From Streptomyces sp. NBC_00289 (GTDB lineage Bacteria; Actinomycetota; Actinomycetes; Streptomycetales; Streptomycetaceae), in the NCBI RefSeq assembly GCF_041435115.1, contig NZ_CP108046.1:9362001-9426000 (forward strand): DNA of 64,000 nucleotides, in the 5' to 3' direction. The translations under genes and the position numbers were made by a program. Numbering within the stretch: the first letter of the stretch is position 1; each line of letters opens with the position of its first letter. The notes beneath the pieces were generated by a model. That model searched no databases and was not told where the DNA came from. It saw only the letters and a list, made by a program, of their open reading frames with translations. This document shows, in pieces, positions 26,282 through 34,661 of this stretch.

Positions 26282-27216
26282 CGATTCCAGTCCTTCGGGT
26301 CGAGTGGGTGGCCGGCGGCGGTGCCGCGCAGCAGATCGAGGACGACGCTGTTGTCGAGGGCGCCGAGGCCCGCCGCGGTCACGGCCGCGTACAGTCCGGC
26401 CACGGTGGTGGAGAGGGGCAGCGCGGTCTGTTGTTCGGCGGCGGCGTCGAGGACGAAGCCGAGGTCCTTGTGGAGGTAGCGGGCGGGGCCGGACGCGGTG
26501 AAGTCGCTCTTCGCCAGGTGGTGCCGTTTCTGCGCGAGCACTTCGGAGGAGGCGAGGCCGCCGGCCAGCACGTCCAGGAGTGCCGCCGGTTCGAGGCCGC
26601 CGCGTTCGCCGAGGAGGACGGCTTCGGCGAGCGCGACCAGGGTGCCCGCGACGACGAGCTGGTTGCAGGCTTTGGCGAGGGACCCGGCGCCGGTGTCGCC
26701 CAGGCGGCGGACGGTCGAGCCCATCGCCTCCAGGTAGGGGCGAACCCGTTCCACGGCCGTCTCCGCACCGCCCGCCATGATCGACAGGGTCGCCTGGCGT
26801 GCGCCGGTCACCCCGCCGCTGACGGGGGCGTCCACCACGGTGACACCGCGAGGGCGCAGCTCCTGGGCCAACCGCCGTACGGCGACGGGCGAGACGGTGC
26901 CCATGACCACAAGGGTGTCCAGGACCGGGTTCTTGGCGCCGTGGCCCGCGAGCAGCCCCTCGGGGCCGTTGAGCACGGCCTCGACCTGGGGCAGGTCGGG
27001 CAGCATCGTGAGGACGACGGAGGAGCCGGTGCCCAGCCGCGCGAGGCTTTCGGAGGTACGGCACCCCGCGGCGCGGGCAGCGTCCAGGGGTGAGCGGCCG
27101 CGGTTCCAGGCGAGGACCTGGTGCCCGGCCCTCGCGAGGTTCGTCGCCATGGGCAGTCCCATCGCGCCGAGCCCCACGAACCCGACCGGCCGGGGTGCCG
27201 GGGGCACCGACGTCAT
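26266..27216 (-). CDS. Beta-hydroxyacid dehydrogenase family oxidoreductase (2)
   Basis: This 316-residue paralogue of the enzyme at 24768 has GFVGLGAMGLPMATNLARAGH at the N-terminus, VDAPVSGGVTGARQATLSIMAGG as substrate motif, the catalytic Lys in GAGSLAKACNQLVVAG, and YLHKDLGFVLDAAAE in the C-terminal helical domain. All key residues are present. Its ATG overlaps the upstream stop (ATGA). Two such reductases in one operon suggest sequential or alternative handling of semialdehyde/hydroxyacid intermediates. The substrate is not defined by sequence. Confidence 0.88.
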   Translation of the reverse strand: MTSVPPAPRPVGFVGLGAMGLPMATNLARAGHQVLAWNRGRSPLDAARAAGCRTSESLARLGTGSSVVLTMLPDLPQVEAVLNGPEGLLAGHGAKNPVLDTLVVMGTVSPVAVRRLAQELRPRGVTVVDAPVSGGVTGARQATLSIMAGGAETAVERVRPYLEAMGSTVRRLGDTGAGSLAKACNQLVVAGTLVALAEAVLLGERGGLEPAALLDVLAGGLASSEVLAQKRHHLAKSDFTASGPARYLHKDLGFVLDAAAEQQTALPLSTTVAGLYAAVTAAGLGALDNSVVLDLLRGTAAGHPLDPKDWNRCRQE

Positions 27217-28310
27217 GCGTGCACCCCGACCGTCCCGGACCCTGCCGCCCAGACGCCCAGCCGTCGCACCAGCCCGGGCTCCTCGGTCGCCTCCCGGTTG
27301 ACGACGAAGGGCGGGACGCGGCCCTGCGACACGTCCAGCACGGCACGGACCGCGCTGCCGCCGTTGCCCGCGGACATCTCGTCCGTCCACGCCAGCGCGT
27401 GCGGGCTGAGGACGACCTGGTCCATGCTCAGCAGCGGATTGCGGGGATCGGGCGGTTCGGACTCGAGGACGTCCAGCCCGGCGCCCCGGATACGGCGGCA
27501 GCGCAGTGCCTCGATCAGCGCGGCCTCGTCGACGATGGGACCGCGGGCGACGTTGAGCAGTACGGCCGAGGGCTTCATCAGCGCCAGTCGGCGGGCGTCG
27601 ACGAAGTGCCGGGTCTCCTCCGTGAGCGCGCACATCACGATCACGGCGTCGGCCTCGGCGACCACCGTGTCTGCATCCGCGAGCCGTACACCGAGGACGC
27701 GCGCGACATCCTGCGGGCAGTACGGGTCGTACGCCACGACGTCGACCTCGAACGGGCGCAGCAGACCGACCAGGTCACGCGCGGTGTTGCCGAGGCCGAT
27801 GAGCCCGACCCGGCGGCCGGTGAGTCCGAGCCCCATCCACTGTTCCTTCTCGGCCCAGCGGCCCGTCCGTACCAGCCGGTCCTTGGCCGGGAGGTTGTGC
27901 AGTACGGCGAGGAGAAGGGCGAGTGTGGCGGTGGCGACGGGCCGGCGCGCGCCGTCCGGAGTGATGGTCACCAGCGCGCCGTGGCGGGTGCACGCGTTCA
28001 GGTCGACGGCGTCGTAGCCGACACCGAAGCGGGCGAAGAGCAGGGGTGGGCGTGTGGCGCCGGCGAAGGTGCGCTCGGTGACCGCGGGTCCGGCGAACAG
28101 CACGGCGTCCAGGCCGTCGACGTCCGCCGCCAGGAGTTCGTCCGTGTCGCGCGGCAGGTAGTGCCAGTCGACGCCGGGGCCGGCGTCCAGCTCGCCGAGC
28201 CGGATGTCGCCCCATACGTTGTTGCCCTCGGAGTCGAGGAAGTCCCGGCTGACGCCGACGGTGAAGCGGTCGTCGGTGCGCGGGCCCGGTACGTTGCGGA
28301 TGTCGGCCAT
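27213..28310 (-). CDS. D-isomer-specific 2-hydroxyacid dehydrogenase
   Basis: This 365-residue NAD-dependent enzyme has the Rossmann motif GLIGLGNTARDLVGLLRPF, the substrate-binding Arg in LLNVARGPIVDEAALIEAL, the Glu in GAGLDVLESEPPD and the catalytic His in VVLSPHALAW, where Pro-His-Ala replaces the usual Pro-His-x-Ala. The family interconverts 2-ketoacids and D-2-hydroxyacids such as glyoxylate/hydroxypyruvate or 2-ketogluconate. The ATG at 28310 overlaps the preceding TGA by one base. A GTG at 28313 is equally possible. Confidence 0.9.
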   Translation of the reverse strand: MADIRNVPGPRTDDRFTVGVSRDFLDSEGNNVWGDIRLGELDAGPGVDWHYLPRDTDELLAADVDGLDAVLFAGPAVTERTFAGATRPPLLFARFGVGYDAVDLNACTRHGALVTITPDGARRPVATATLALLLAVLHNLPAKDRLVRTGRWAEKEQWMGLGLTGRRVGLIGLGNTARDLVGLLRPFEVDVVAYDPYCPQDVARVLGVRLADADTVVAEADAVIVMCALTEETRHFVDARRLALMKPSAVLLNVARGPIVDEAALIEALRCRRIRGAGLDVLESEPPDPRNPLLSMDQVVLSPHALAWTDEMSAGNGGSAVRAVLDVSQGRVPPFVVNREATEEPGLVRRLGVWAAGSGTVGVHA

Positions 28311-29296
28311 CACAGCACCGCGACCGGGTTGACGGGTGAACCGGTGCCACCGGGAATGTTCAGCGGGGCGACGGTCAGCAGGAACGCGTAGCGGCCGGCC
28401 TCGGCGCAGGCGGTGGAGAGCGCTTCGAGGTCGAGGTTGTCGAGCAGCGGTACGCCCATGGCGGTCAGCGCGAGTGCGTGGACGGGGGAGTGCAGTCCTT
28501 CGACGGGCGAGGGCCGCACGTCGCTGTCCCCGTCTCCGCCGATCAACGCGATCCCGCGTTCGGCGAGCAGCGGCATCACGTCCACGTGGAAGCCGGCGCT
28601 GGCGGAGTCCGGGTTCCAGGCGCCGAGTTCGGCCCGGCGGCGGAAGTGCCCGGAGCGCAGCAGTACGGCGTCGCCGTCGCCGATGGTCACGCCGAGGGCC
28701 TTCTCGGCGGCGAGTACGTCCTCGGCGTGGACGGCCTTGCCCGGCTCCAGCCAGTCGGTGCCCAGGACGACGGGCATGTCCAGCAGCACGCCCTTGGTGA
28801 CCAGAGGGCCGAGGGCCGCGACCGCCCCGAAGCGGGCGCCGCCGGCGTCGACGACCTCGCGGGCCGTGTGGCCGTCGTAGAGCCGGCCGCGGTAGGCGAT
28901 GTGGGAGAGCGCGTCGAGATGGCTGACGCCCTTGCCGTGGTAGTCGACGGCGATGAAGTCCTTGTGGCAGGAGGGCTCGGGAGCCTCGACGTCGCCGAGG
29001 TCCGACATGTAGTGCAGGGCGGGCTTGGCGTTGTCCGGGCCGGGCCGGGTGTTCCAGGGCAGGGCCATCGGAACGGTCGTTCCGGTGCGCACCAGAGCGG
29101 TCGCCCGTCGTACGTGGTCGGGGGTGACCCGGTTCCAGGCGCCGCGGTCGGCCTGCTGCGGGGACCAGCGGCCCCAGGTGCGTACCGCGTCGAAGAGCGT
29201 GTCGAACTCCTCGCGGGTGAGCGTGGGCCCGTTGTCCGGGGTGGCGGCCCCGGGGGAGTCGTGGGGTGAGGGGGGTTCGTGCGGGGTGCCGGTCAT
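28310..29296 (-). CDS. Cyclase-family (kynurenine-formamidase-like) hydrolase
   Basis: This 328-residue metal-dependent hydrolase belongs to the cyclase family. The metal-binding pattern is visible in GVSHLDALSHIAYRGRLYDG (HxxxH-type with Asp), in the LLRSGHFRRR segment and in SPVHALALTAMGVPLLDNLDLEAL. It is the first gene of the leftward catabolic operon. Members hydrolyse amides, lactones or cyclic esters, so opening of a sugar lactone before the dehydrogenase steps is a reasonable inference. It is divergent from the IclR gene with the operator-like site at 29467 between them. The ATG has only a weak AAGAAG ribosome-binding site. Confidence 0.85.
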   Translation of the reverse strand: MTGTPHEPPSPHDSPGAATPDNGPTLTREEFDTLFDAVRTWGRWSPQQADRGAWNRVTPDHVRRATALVRTGTTVPMALPWNTRPGPDNAKPALHYMSDLGDVEAPEPSCHKDFIAVDYHGKGVSHLDALSHIAYRGRLYDGHTAREVVDAGGARFGAVAALGPLVTKGVLLDMPVVLGTDWLEPGKAVHAEDVLAAEKALGVTIGDGDAVLLRSGHFRRRAELGAWNPDSASAGFHVDVMPLLAERGIALIGGDGDSDVRPSPVEGLHSPVHALALTAMGVPLLDNLDLEALSTACAEAGRYAFLLTVAPLNIPGGTGSPVNPVAVL

Positions 29297-29466
29297 CTGC
29301 TTCTTCAGCGCTCCAAGGCTCGGAGGGGTGCCGTCGGCCGGCTCCGGGGGCGCGCTACGGTCGAGAGGCCATGCGGAAGCCGGGAACTCTGGGAGATCTC
29401 TTCGGTCTCGATGGCAAAGCGTGCGCCGACGGCATTGTCGTTCGGGGACACAGGAGGGACAATAGC

Positions 29467-29496
29467 CAATATGCTGAACGACAAACAGAATGATGG
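29467..29496. promoter_or_regulatory. Operator-like motif, IclR-regulon candidate site B
   Basis: CAATATGCTG-N8-ACAGAATGATGG lies between the divergent cyclase operon and the IclR gene, ending 12 bp before the IclR GTG. The left half is identical to site A (10 of 10) and the right half begins with the same ACAGAAT. Its position suggests autorepression. Confidence 0.65.
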
Positions 29497-29508
29497 GTGG
29501 AGTTGACG

Positions 29509-30303
29509 GTGAGCGCAAGTGACCCGGGAAGTCTCGTCCCTGCCGTGACGCGGGCAGTGGCCATCCTCGACACCCTCGGCGAGGCGGAGGGCCGCCCCCT
29601 GTCCGTGAGTGAGATCGCCCGAGCCCTGGGCCTGCCCAAGTCCTCGACGGGGAACCTGTGTGCCTCGCTCGAGGCCGCCGGCATGATCACGCGCAACGGC
29701 ACGGGCTTCGCGCTCGGCCGCAAGCTGGTCGAACTCGGTGGCCGCTACCTGGCCACCGTCGACCAGTTGCGCGACTTCTACGAACTGTGCCGACGCAGTA
29801 CGCACATATCTCGCGAGACCGCGCGTGTCGCCGTGCTGGACGGCCTGGACGTCCTCTATCTGGGCAGGTACGACGGCACGCAACCGCTGCGGCTGACCGC
29901 GAACATCGGTGACCGCTTCCCCGCGAACTGCACGGCGACGGGCAAGGCGATCCTGGCGACCCTGGACCCGGCGGCCGCCGAGGACCGCCTGCGCGGGCGC
30001 CCCCTGCCCGCCCTGAGTGAACGGTCCATCACCTCGGTGCCCGCCCTGATGGAGGACCTGGCCCGGACGCGGGAGCGGGGCTACGCGATCGACGACGAGG
30101 AGGCGACGGCGGGAATCGTGTGCCTGTCGGTGCCGGTCAAGGGGTTCCGCACCGACTCGGCGCCCTTCGCCATCAGTGTCACGGTGCTCAAGGCCCGGCT
30201 GGACGACGAGTTCCGCGAGGCCCTGCTGAAGGATCTGCGCGCCGTCGCCGCGGGTCTGGAGAACCCGATGCTCCCCCAGGGGGTGGCCCCGGGCGCGGGG
30301 TGA
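29509..30303 (+). CDS. IclR-family transcriptional regulator
   Basis: This 264-residue regulator has a winged helix at residues about 15-75 (AVTRAVAILDTLGEAEGRPLSVSEIARALGLPKSSTGNLCASLEAAG) and an IclR effector domain at about 85-260 (ANCTATGKAILATLDP, RERGYAIDDEEATAGIVCLSVPV). GTG at 29509 is preferred because GGAG lies 6 bp upstream. A GTG at 29497 adds four residues. It is positioned between the catabolic operon and the second transporter, which makes it the likely local regulator. The three related operator-like sites around it support this. The ligand is presumably a sugar acid from the pathway. Confidence 0.93.
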   Translation: MSASDPGSLVPAVTRAVAILDTLGEAEGRPLSVSEIARALGLPKSSTGNLCASLEAAGMITRNGTGFALGRKLVELGGRYLATVDQLRDFYELCRRSTHISRETARVAVLDGLDVLYLGRYDGTQPLRLTANIGDRFPANCTATGKAILATLDPAAAEDRLRGRPLPALSERSITSVPALMEDLARTRERGYAIDDEEATAGIVCLSVPVKGFRTDSAPFAISVTVLKARLDDEFREALLKDLRAVAAGLENPMLPQGVAPGAG

Positions 30304-30324
30304 GTACCCGGTCCGACTGTTCAG

Positions 30325-30360
30325 CGGCGGCCGTACGGAGACCTCTCCGTACGGCCGCCG
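30325..30360 (+). terminator. Strong terminator after the IclR gene
   Basis: This is a perfect 17-bp inverted repeat, with left arm 30325-30341 (ending GTACGGAGA), loop CC and right arm 30344-30360, followed by TAACTTT. It separates the IclR gene from the transporter promoter. Confidence 0.85.
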
Positions 30361-30396
30361 TAACTTTGGGGCAATGAATGCCGCGAGTCTATTGAC

Positions 30397-30425
30397 CAAT
30401 ATCCTGGTAGTGGGACAGGATTCTG
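30397..30425. promoter_or_regulatory. Operator-like motif, IclR-regulon candidate site C
   Basis: CAATATCCTG-N8-ACAGGATTCTG lies upstream of the transporter ATPase gene and overlaps a possible promoter (TTGACC at 30393-30398). It shares nine of ten bases with the left half of sites A and B and ACAG-AT with their right half, with identical 8-bp spacing. Confidence 0.6.
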
Positions 30426-30474
30426 TTCGAGCCGATGGAGTGGTCCTCGGCCGGCGAATCCTTCGGAGAAGTCC

Positions 30475-32052
30475 GTGCATGACGCTTCCGATGACACAGC
30501 CCACACCGCAGCAGGCGACGCGACACCGCTGGTGAGCATCCGCGGACTGCGCAAGCGGTTCGGCGGCACCCTCGCCCTCGCCGATGTCGACCTCGACATC
30601 CACGGCGGCAGCGTCCTCGCCCTCCTGGGACACAACGGTGCGGGCAAATCCACCCTTATCAAGGTACTTGCCGGTGTCTACCGCGCCGACGAAGGCCAGG
30701 TCACCGTGGCAGGCCACCCACTCGGCAGCGACGCCGCCGCCGCCGAGACGTCCTTCATCCACCAGGACCTGGGCCTGGTCGAATGGATGACGGTCGGCGA
30801 GAACATCGCCCTCGGCACCGGCTACCCGCGCCGCGCCGGCCTCGTCTCCTGGCGGCAGGTCCGCGAGCGCTGCGCCGAGGCCCTCGACATCGTCGCCGGT
30901 CACCTCGACCCGGACGCGGCCATCGCCGACCTCACCCGCGCCGAGCGCTCCCTCGTCGCGATCGCCCGGGCCCTGTCGACCCGAGCCCGCCTCATCGTCC
31001 TCGACGAGCCCACGGCCAGCCTGCCCGCCGCCGACTGCGCGCGCCTCTTCGACGTCCTGCACACACTGCGCGACCGCGGACACGGCATCGTCTACGTCAG
31101 TCACCGGCTCGACGAGGTCTACCAGGTCGCCGACAGCTTCGCCATCCTGCGCGACGGCCACCTCATCAGCCAAGGCCGGCTCGCCGACCACGGGCCCGAC
31201 CGCATCGTGCGCGACATCGTGGGCCGCGAACCGGAGAAGCACCGCCCGCAACCCGCCGTACGGCCCACGGACACCACCCGCTCGTCGACCGACGCGACCG
31301 GTGCCACCGTGCTGCGCCTCCGGGGCGCCACCACCGAAGGTGCCGGGCCCATCGACCTCGAACTGCGCGCGGGCGAGGTACTGGGCATGGTCGGACTGAC
31401 CGGCGCCGGTCACATGGACCTGGGAAGGGCCCTCGCCGGAGCACGGCCCCTCACCGGGGGCGAGGTCCTGCTCGACGGCCGGCCCTACCGCCCCGGCTCG
31501 CCGGCCGCGGCCGTCAACGCCGGCCTCGGTTTCGTCACCAGCAACCGCCAGGAGGAGGGCTGTGCCCTCGAACTCACCGTGCGGGAGAACTTCCTGGCCA
31601 ACCCCCGCGCCGATCACCGCTCTGCATGGCGCTGGATCAGCCCCCGGCGCGAGCGAGCCCGGGCACAGGCCCTGATCGAGCGGTTCGGCGTGCGGCCCGC
31701 CGACCCCGAGGCGCCGATCGCCACCCTGTCCGGCGGCAACCAGCAGAAGGTGATGATCGGCCGCTGGCTGCGCCTCAGCCGCCGGGTGGTCATCCTCGAG
31801 GAGCCGACCGCCGGAGTGGACGTCGGGGCCAAGGCCGAGATCTACCGGCTCCTCGACGACGCCCTCGCCCAAGGACTCGCCGTCCTTCTCATCTCCACGG
31901 ACTTCGAGGAGGTCGCCGACGTCTGCCACCGCGCCCTGGTCTTCGTACGAGGCAGCGTGACCGCGGAGCTCAGCGGCGAAGCCCTCACCGTCACGGAACT
32001 CACCCACGCCGCGTCGGCCATGCCGGCGCTGACCGGAACGGCGGACAACTGA
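30475..32052 (+). CDS. Sugar ABC transporter ATPase, two ABC domains (RbsA/MglA type)
   Basis: This 525-residue tandem nucleotide-binding protein powers sugar import. Domain 1 (about 15-250) has Walker A GHNGAGKST, a degenerate signature (LTRAERSLVAIARAL) and Walker B RLIVLDEPTASLP. Domain 2 (about 275-510) has a degenerate Walker A (GLTGAGHMD) but a canonical LSGGNQQK signature and VVILEEPTAGVDVG. This asymmetry is normal for the family. The GTG has GGAGAAGTCC before it. The stop overlaps the permease start (TGATGG). It is probably shared with transporter copy 1, whose own ATPase gene is deleted. Confidence 0.95.
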   Translation: MHDASDDTAHTAAGDATPLVSIRGLRKRFGGTLALADVDLDIHGGSVLALLGHNGAGKSTLIKVLAGVYRADEGQVTVAGHPLGSDAAAAETSFIHQDLGLVEWMTVGENIALGTGYPRRAGLVSWRQVRERCAEALDIVAGHLDPDAAIADLTRAERSLVAIARALSTRARLIVLDEPTASLPAADCARLFDVLHTLRDRGHGIVYVSHRLDEVYQVADSFAILRDGHLISQGRLADHGPDRIVRDIVGREPEKHRPQPAVRPTDTTRSSTDATGATVLRLRGATTEGAGPIDLELRAGEVLGMVGLTGAGHMDLGRALAGARPLTGGEVLLDGRPYRPGSPAAAVNAGLGFVTSNRQEEGCALELTVRENFLANPRADHRSAWRWISPRRERARAQALIERFGVRPADPEAPIATLSGGNQQKVMIGRWLRLSRRVVILEEPTAGVDVGAKAEIYRLLDDALAQGLAVLLISTDFEEVADVCHRALVFVRGSVTAELSGEALTVTELTHAASAMPALTGTADN

Positions 32053-33275
32053 TGGCCACCGAGACACGAGCCTCCCGACACGACGAACCGCCGCTCTCCG
32101 GCGACGCCGGGAACAGGGGCCGGAAGACGGCCGGGTCACCACCCCCCGGAACCGGCACCGGACCCGACCGCAGGGGTGCCCGCAGCCGCGTCGGTGGCGC
32201 ACGCGGCGGCCGGCCGAGCGGTCATCTGATCGGGACCTACGGCCTGCCCGTCCTCGCCGTCCTCCTCTTCCTCGTCTTCTCCCTCACCCTGCCGGACACC
32301 TTCCCGACCCTCGACAACGCCTCCTCGATCCTGTCCAACCAGTCGATTCCGGCGATCCTGGCGCTCGGCGCGATGATCCCCATCGTCACCGGCAAGTTCG
32401 ACCTCTCCGTCGGCTACGGCCTGGGCCTTTCCCATGTCCTGGCGATGCAACTCATCGTGAACAACGGCTGGCCCTGGCCTGTCGCCTGTGTTCTCGTCAT
32501 CGTCGGAGGCGGCCTCGTCGGCGTCGTCAACGGACTGCTGGTCGAGTTCGCCCGGATCGACTCCTTCATAGCGACCCTCGGCACCGGCAGCGTCCTGTAC
32601 GCCCTCACCGGGTGGATCACCGACGGTGCCAGGATCGTCCCCGGGCCGCATGGACTCCCCCCGGCCTTCACCGATCTCTACGACTCCAAGTTCCTCGGTC
32701 TGCCCGTCCCCGCCTTCTACGTCCTCGCGCTCGCCGTCCTGCTGTGGCTGCTGCTGGAACGGCTGCCGCTCGGCCGCTATCTGTACGTCATCGGCTCGAA
32801 CGCGCGCGCCGCCGACCTCGTCGGCATCCCCACCCGCCGATACGGCATCTACGCCTTCGCCGGCTCAGGCCTGGTGGTCGGCTTCGCGGGTGTCCTGCTG
32901 GCCGCCCAGCAGCAGATCGGCAACCCGAGCGTCGGCATGGACTACCTGCTCCCCGCCTTCGTCGGCGCCCTGCTCGGTTCCACCGCGGTCAAGCCCGGTC
33001 GCGCCAACGCCGCCGGCACCGTTGTCGCGGTCGCCGTCCTTGCCATCGGCCTGGCCGGTATCCAACAACTGGGCGCCGAGTTCTGGGCCACGTCCCTGTT
33101 CAACGGCGGCACTCTGCTGCTCGCGGTCGGCCTGGCCGGCTACTCCGCACGCCGTCGGCTGCGCGCCGGTGCGACAGCCACCCGTCAGTCACTGGCGGGC
33201 GCACCACCTGAGACGGGGGCGCCCTCCGTCGCCGAGGCGCCGTCACCCACCGCCGCCGACGACAGCGGCGCATAG
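32052..33275 (+). CDS. RbsC-type sugar ABC permease, copy 2
   Basis: This 407-residue membrane permease begins with a 55-residue Pro/Gly/Arg-rich cytoplasmic lead (MATETRASRHDEPPLSGD), then the same membrane core as copy 1: HLIGTYGLPVLAVLLFLVFS, QSIPAILALGAMIPIVTGKFDLS, FIATLGTGSVLYALTG, DYLLPAFVGALLGSTAVKPG. The tail is Pro/Ala-rich. It is translationally coupled to the ATPase by a 1-bp overlap. With the ATPase and the binding protein at 33404 it forms a complete importer. Confidence 0.94.
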   Translation: MATETRASRHDEPPLSGDAGNRGRKTAGSPPPGTGTGPDRRGARSRVGGARGGRPSGHLIGTYGLPVLAVLLFLVFSLTLPDTFPTLDNASSILSNQSIPAILALGAMIPIVTGKFDLSVGYGLGLSHVLAMQLIVNNGWPWPVACVLVIVGGGLVGVVNGLLVEFARIDSFIATLGTGSVLYALTGWITDGARIVPGPHGLPPAFTDLYDSKFLGLPVPAFYVLALAVLLWLLLERLPLGRYLYVIGSNARAADLVGIPTRRYGIYAFAGSGLVVGFAGVLLAAQQQIGNPSVGMDYLLPAFVGALLGSTAVKPGRANAAGTVVAVAVLAIGLAGIQQLGAEFWATSLFNGGTLLLAVGLAGYSARRRLRAGATATRQSLAGAPPETGAPSVAEAPSPTAADDSGA

Positions 33276-33403
33276 GCCACCACACCGCGCCCCGTCCCCC
33301 TCGCATCGGCGCCGCTCCAGGCTTTCCCCTGCCTGCTCGCGTTCCCCCGGTCTCCCCACCTCCCCCCTCGCCTTCCTGCCCTGCGCACTCAAGGAGTCGA
33401 CCC

Positions 33404-34558
33404 GTGTCGCACCAGCACACCCGCATGACAACACTCAGAGCCACGGCCGCACTGGCGGTGGTCACCGCCTTCGCCGCCGGCTGCTCCAAGGGCTCGGACA
33501 GCGCCACCGCAACCACCGTCGGCTCGTCCAAAGCGGGCTGCCCCACCGTTCTCGCCGAGGCGAAGAAGGCGGTCCACGCGGCCGAGGCCGTGGACGCGGC
33601 ATGGGGCGGCCCGACGTCCGGGCCCACGGCGGTCGGCGGCAGGACGATCGTCTACGTCGCTCAGAGCATGACCAACCCGGGAGTCGCGGGCGCCGCCCAG
33701 GGCGTCCAGGAAGCCGCCAAGGCGATCGGCTGGAAGATACGCGTCATCGACGGCCAAGGGACACCGGCCGGTATCCAGGCAGCCCTCAGCCAGGCTGTCG
33801 CGGTGAAGCCCGACGGCATCGTCCTGTCCGGGTTCGATCCCAAGTCGACCGCTCAGCAGGTCGCCCAGGCCAACGCCGCCGGCATCCCGCTGATCGGCTG
33901 GCACGCCGTCGCCACCCCGGGTCCGAGCAAGGACCCGAAGATGTTCAGCAACATCACCACCAGGGTCGAGGACGTCGCGAAGATCAGCGCCGACTGGGTC
34001 ATCAGCCAGTCGAACGGCCGGGCCGGCGTGGTCGTGTTCACCGACGCCTCCATCCCGTTCGCCAAGGGCAAGTCGGACCTGATCCAGACGGAACTCGCCA
34101 CCTGCTCCGACGTCAAGGTCCTGAAGACGTCCAACATCCCCATCGCCGACGCCAGCAGCCGCACCCCCCAGGAGGTGTCCGCGCTGCTGTCCCGTTTCGG
34201 GTCCGCGTGGACGAACTCGGTGGCCATCAACGACCTGTACTTCGCCGACGCCGCCCCGGCCCTGCGCGCGGCGGGCAAGCAGGGCGGCGGCGCCCCGTTC
34301 AGCATCGGCGCCGGTGACGGCGATCCGTCTGCCTTCCAGCGGGTCAACAGCAAGCAGTTCCAGGCCGCGACGGTGCCCGAGCCGCTGTCGGAGCAGGGCT
34401 GGCAGATCATCGACGAGTTCAACCGGTCCTTCGCGGGCAAGCCCGCCAGCGGCTACATAGCCCCTGTCCACATCACGACCGCAGGCAACACCGGTGGCGG
34501 CACTTCCTGGGACCCGAAGGGCTATCGGGAGGAGTACCGGAAGGTCTGGGGCAAGTAG
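33404..34558 (+). CDS. Sugar-binding lipoprotein, copy 2
   Basis: This 384-residue Peripla_BP_4-type protein has a short signal and lipobox (AFAAGC, Cys about residue 27), then TIVYVAQSMTNPGVAGAAQGVQEA, LSGFDPKSTAQQVAQANAAGIPLIGWHAV and a C-terminal PVHITTAGNTGGGTSWDPKGYREEYRKVWGK. The GTG has AAGGAG at 7 bp. It is paralogous to the protein at 21568 over its full mature length. It closes the complete transporter operon, which ends at the terminator at 34587-34615. Divergence between the copies may reflect different ligands. Confidence 0.93.
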   Translation: MSHQHTRMTTLRATAALAVVTAFAAGCSKGSDSATATTVGSSKAGCPTVLAEAKKAVHAAEAVDAAWGGPTSGPTAVGGRTIVYVAQSMTNPGVAGAAQGVQEAAKAIGWKIRVIDGQGTPAGIQAALSQAVAVKPDGIVLSGFDPKSTAQQVAQANAAGIPLIGWHAVATPGPSKDPKMFSNITTRVEDVAKISADWVISQSNGRAGVVVFTDASIPFAKGKSDLIQTELATCSDVKVLKTSNIPIADASSRTPQEVSALLSRFGSAWTNSVAINDLYFADAAPALRAAGKQGGGAPFSIGAGDGDPSAFQRVNSKQFQAATVPEPLSEQGWQIIDEFNRSFAGKPASGYIAPVHITTAGNTGGGTSWDPKGYREEYRKVWGK

Positions 34559-34586
34559 GCCCTGACCGCGGCCGTCGCCCGCGCCT

Positions 34587-34615
34587 CCCTCCCGCGCCCT
34601 TCTCGGGCGGGAGGG
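34587..34615 (+). terminator. Terminator hairpin after transporter copy 2
   Basis: CCCTCCCGC (34587-34595) pairs perfectly with GCGGGAGGG (34607-34615) around an 11-nt loop, 29 bp after the TAG. On the opposite strand it could also serve the convergent methyltransferase gene. Confidence 0.7.
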
Positions 34616-34661
34616 ACACCGCGGGTGCGGCCGCCCTCTCCCATGTCCCCGGTCATGCCGT

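Noticed and set aside
29305..32202. A 965-codon minus-strand frame opposite the IclR and ABC ATPase genes
   Set aside because: It is a shadow of two well-supported genes on the plus strand.
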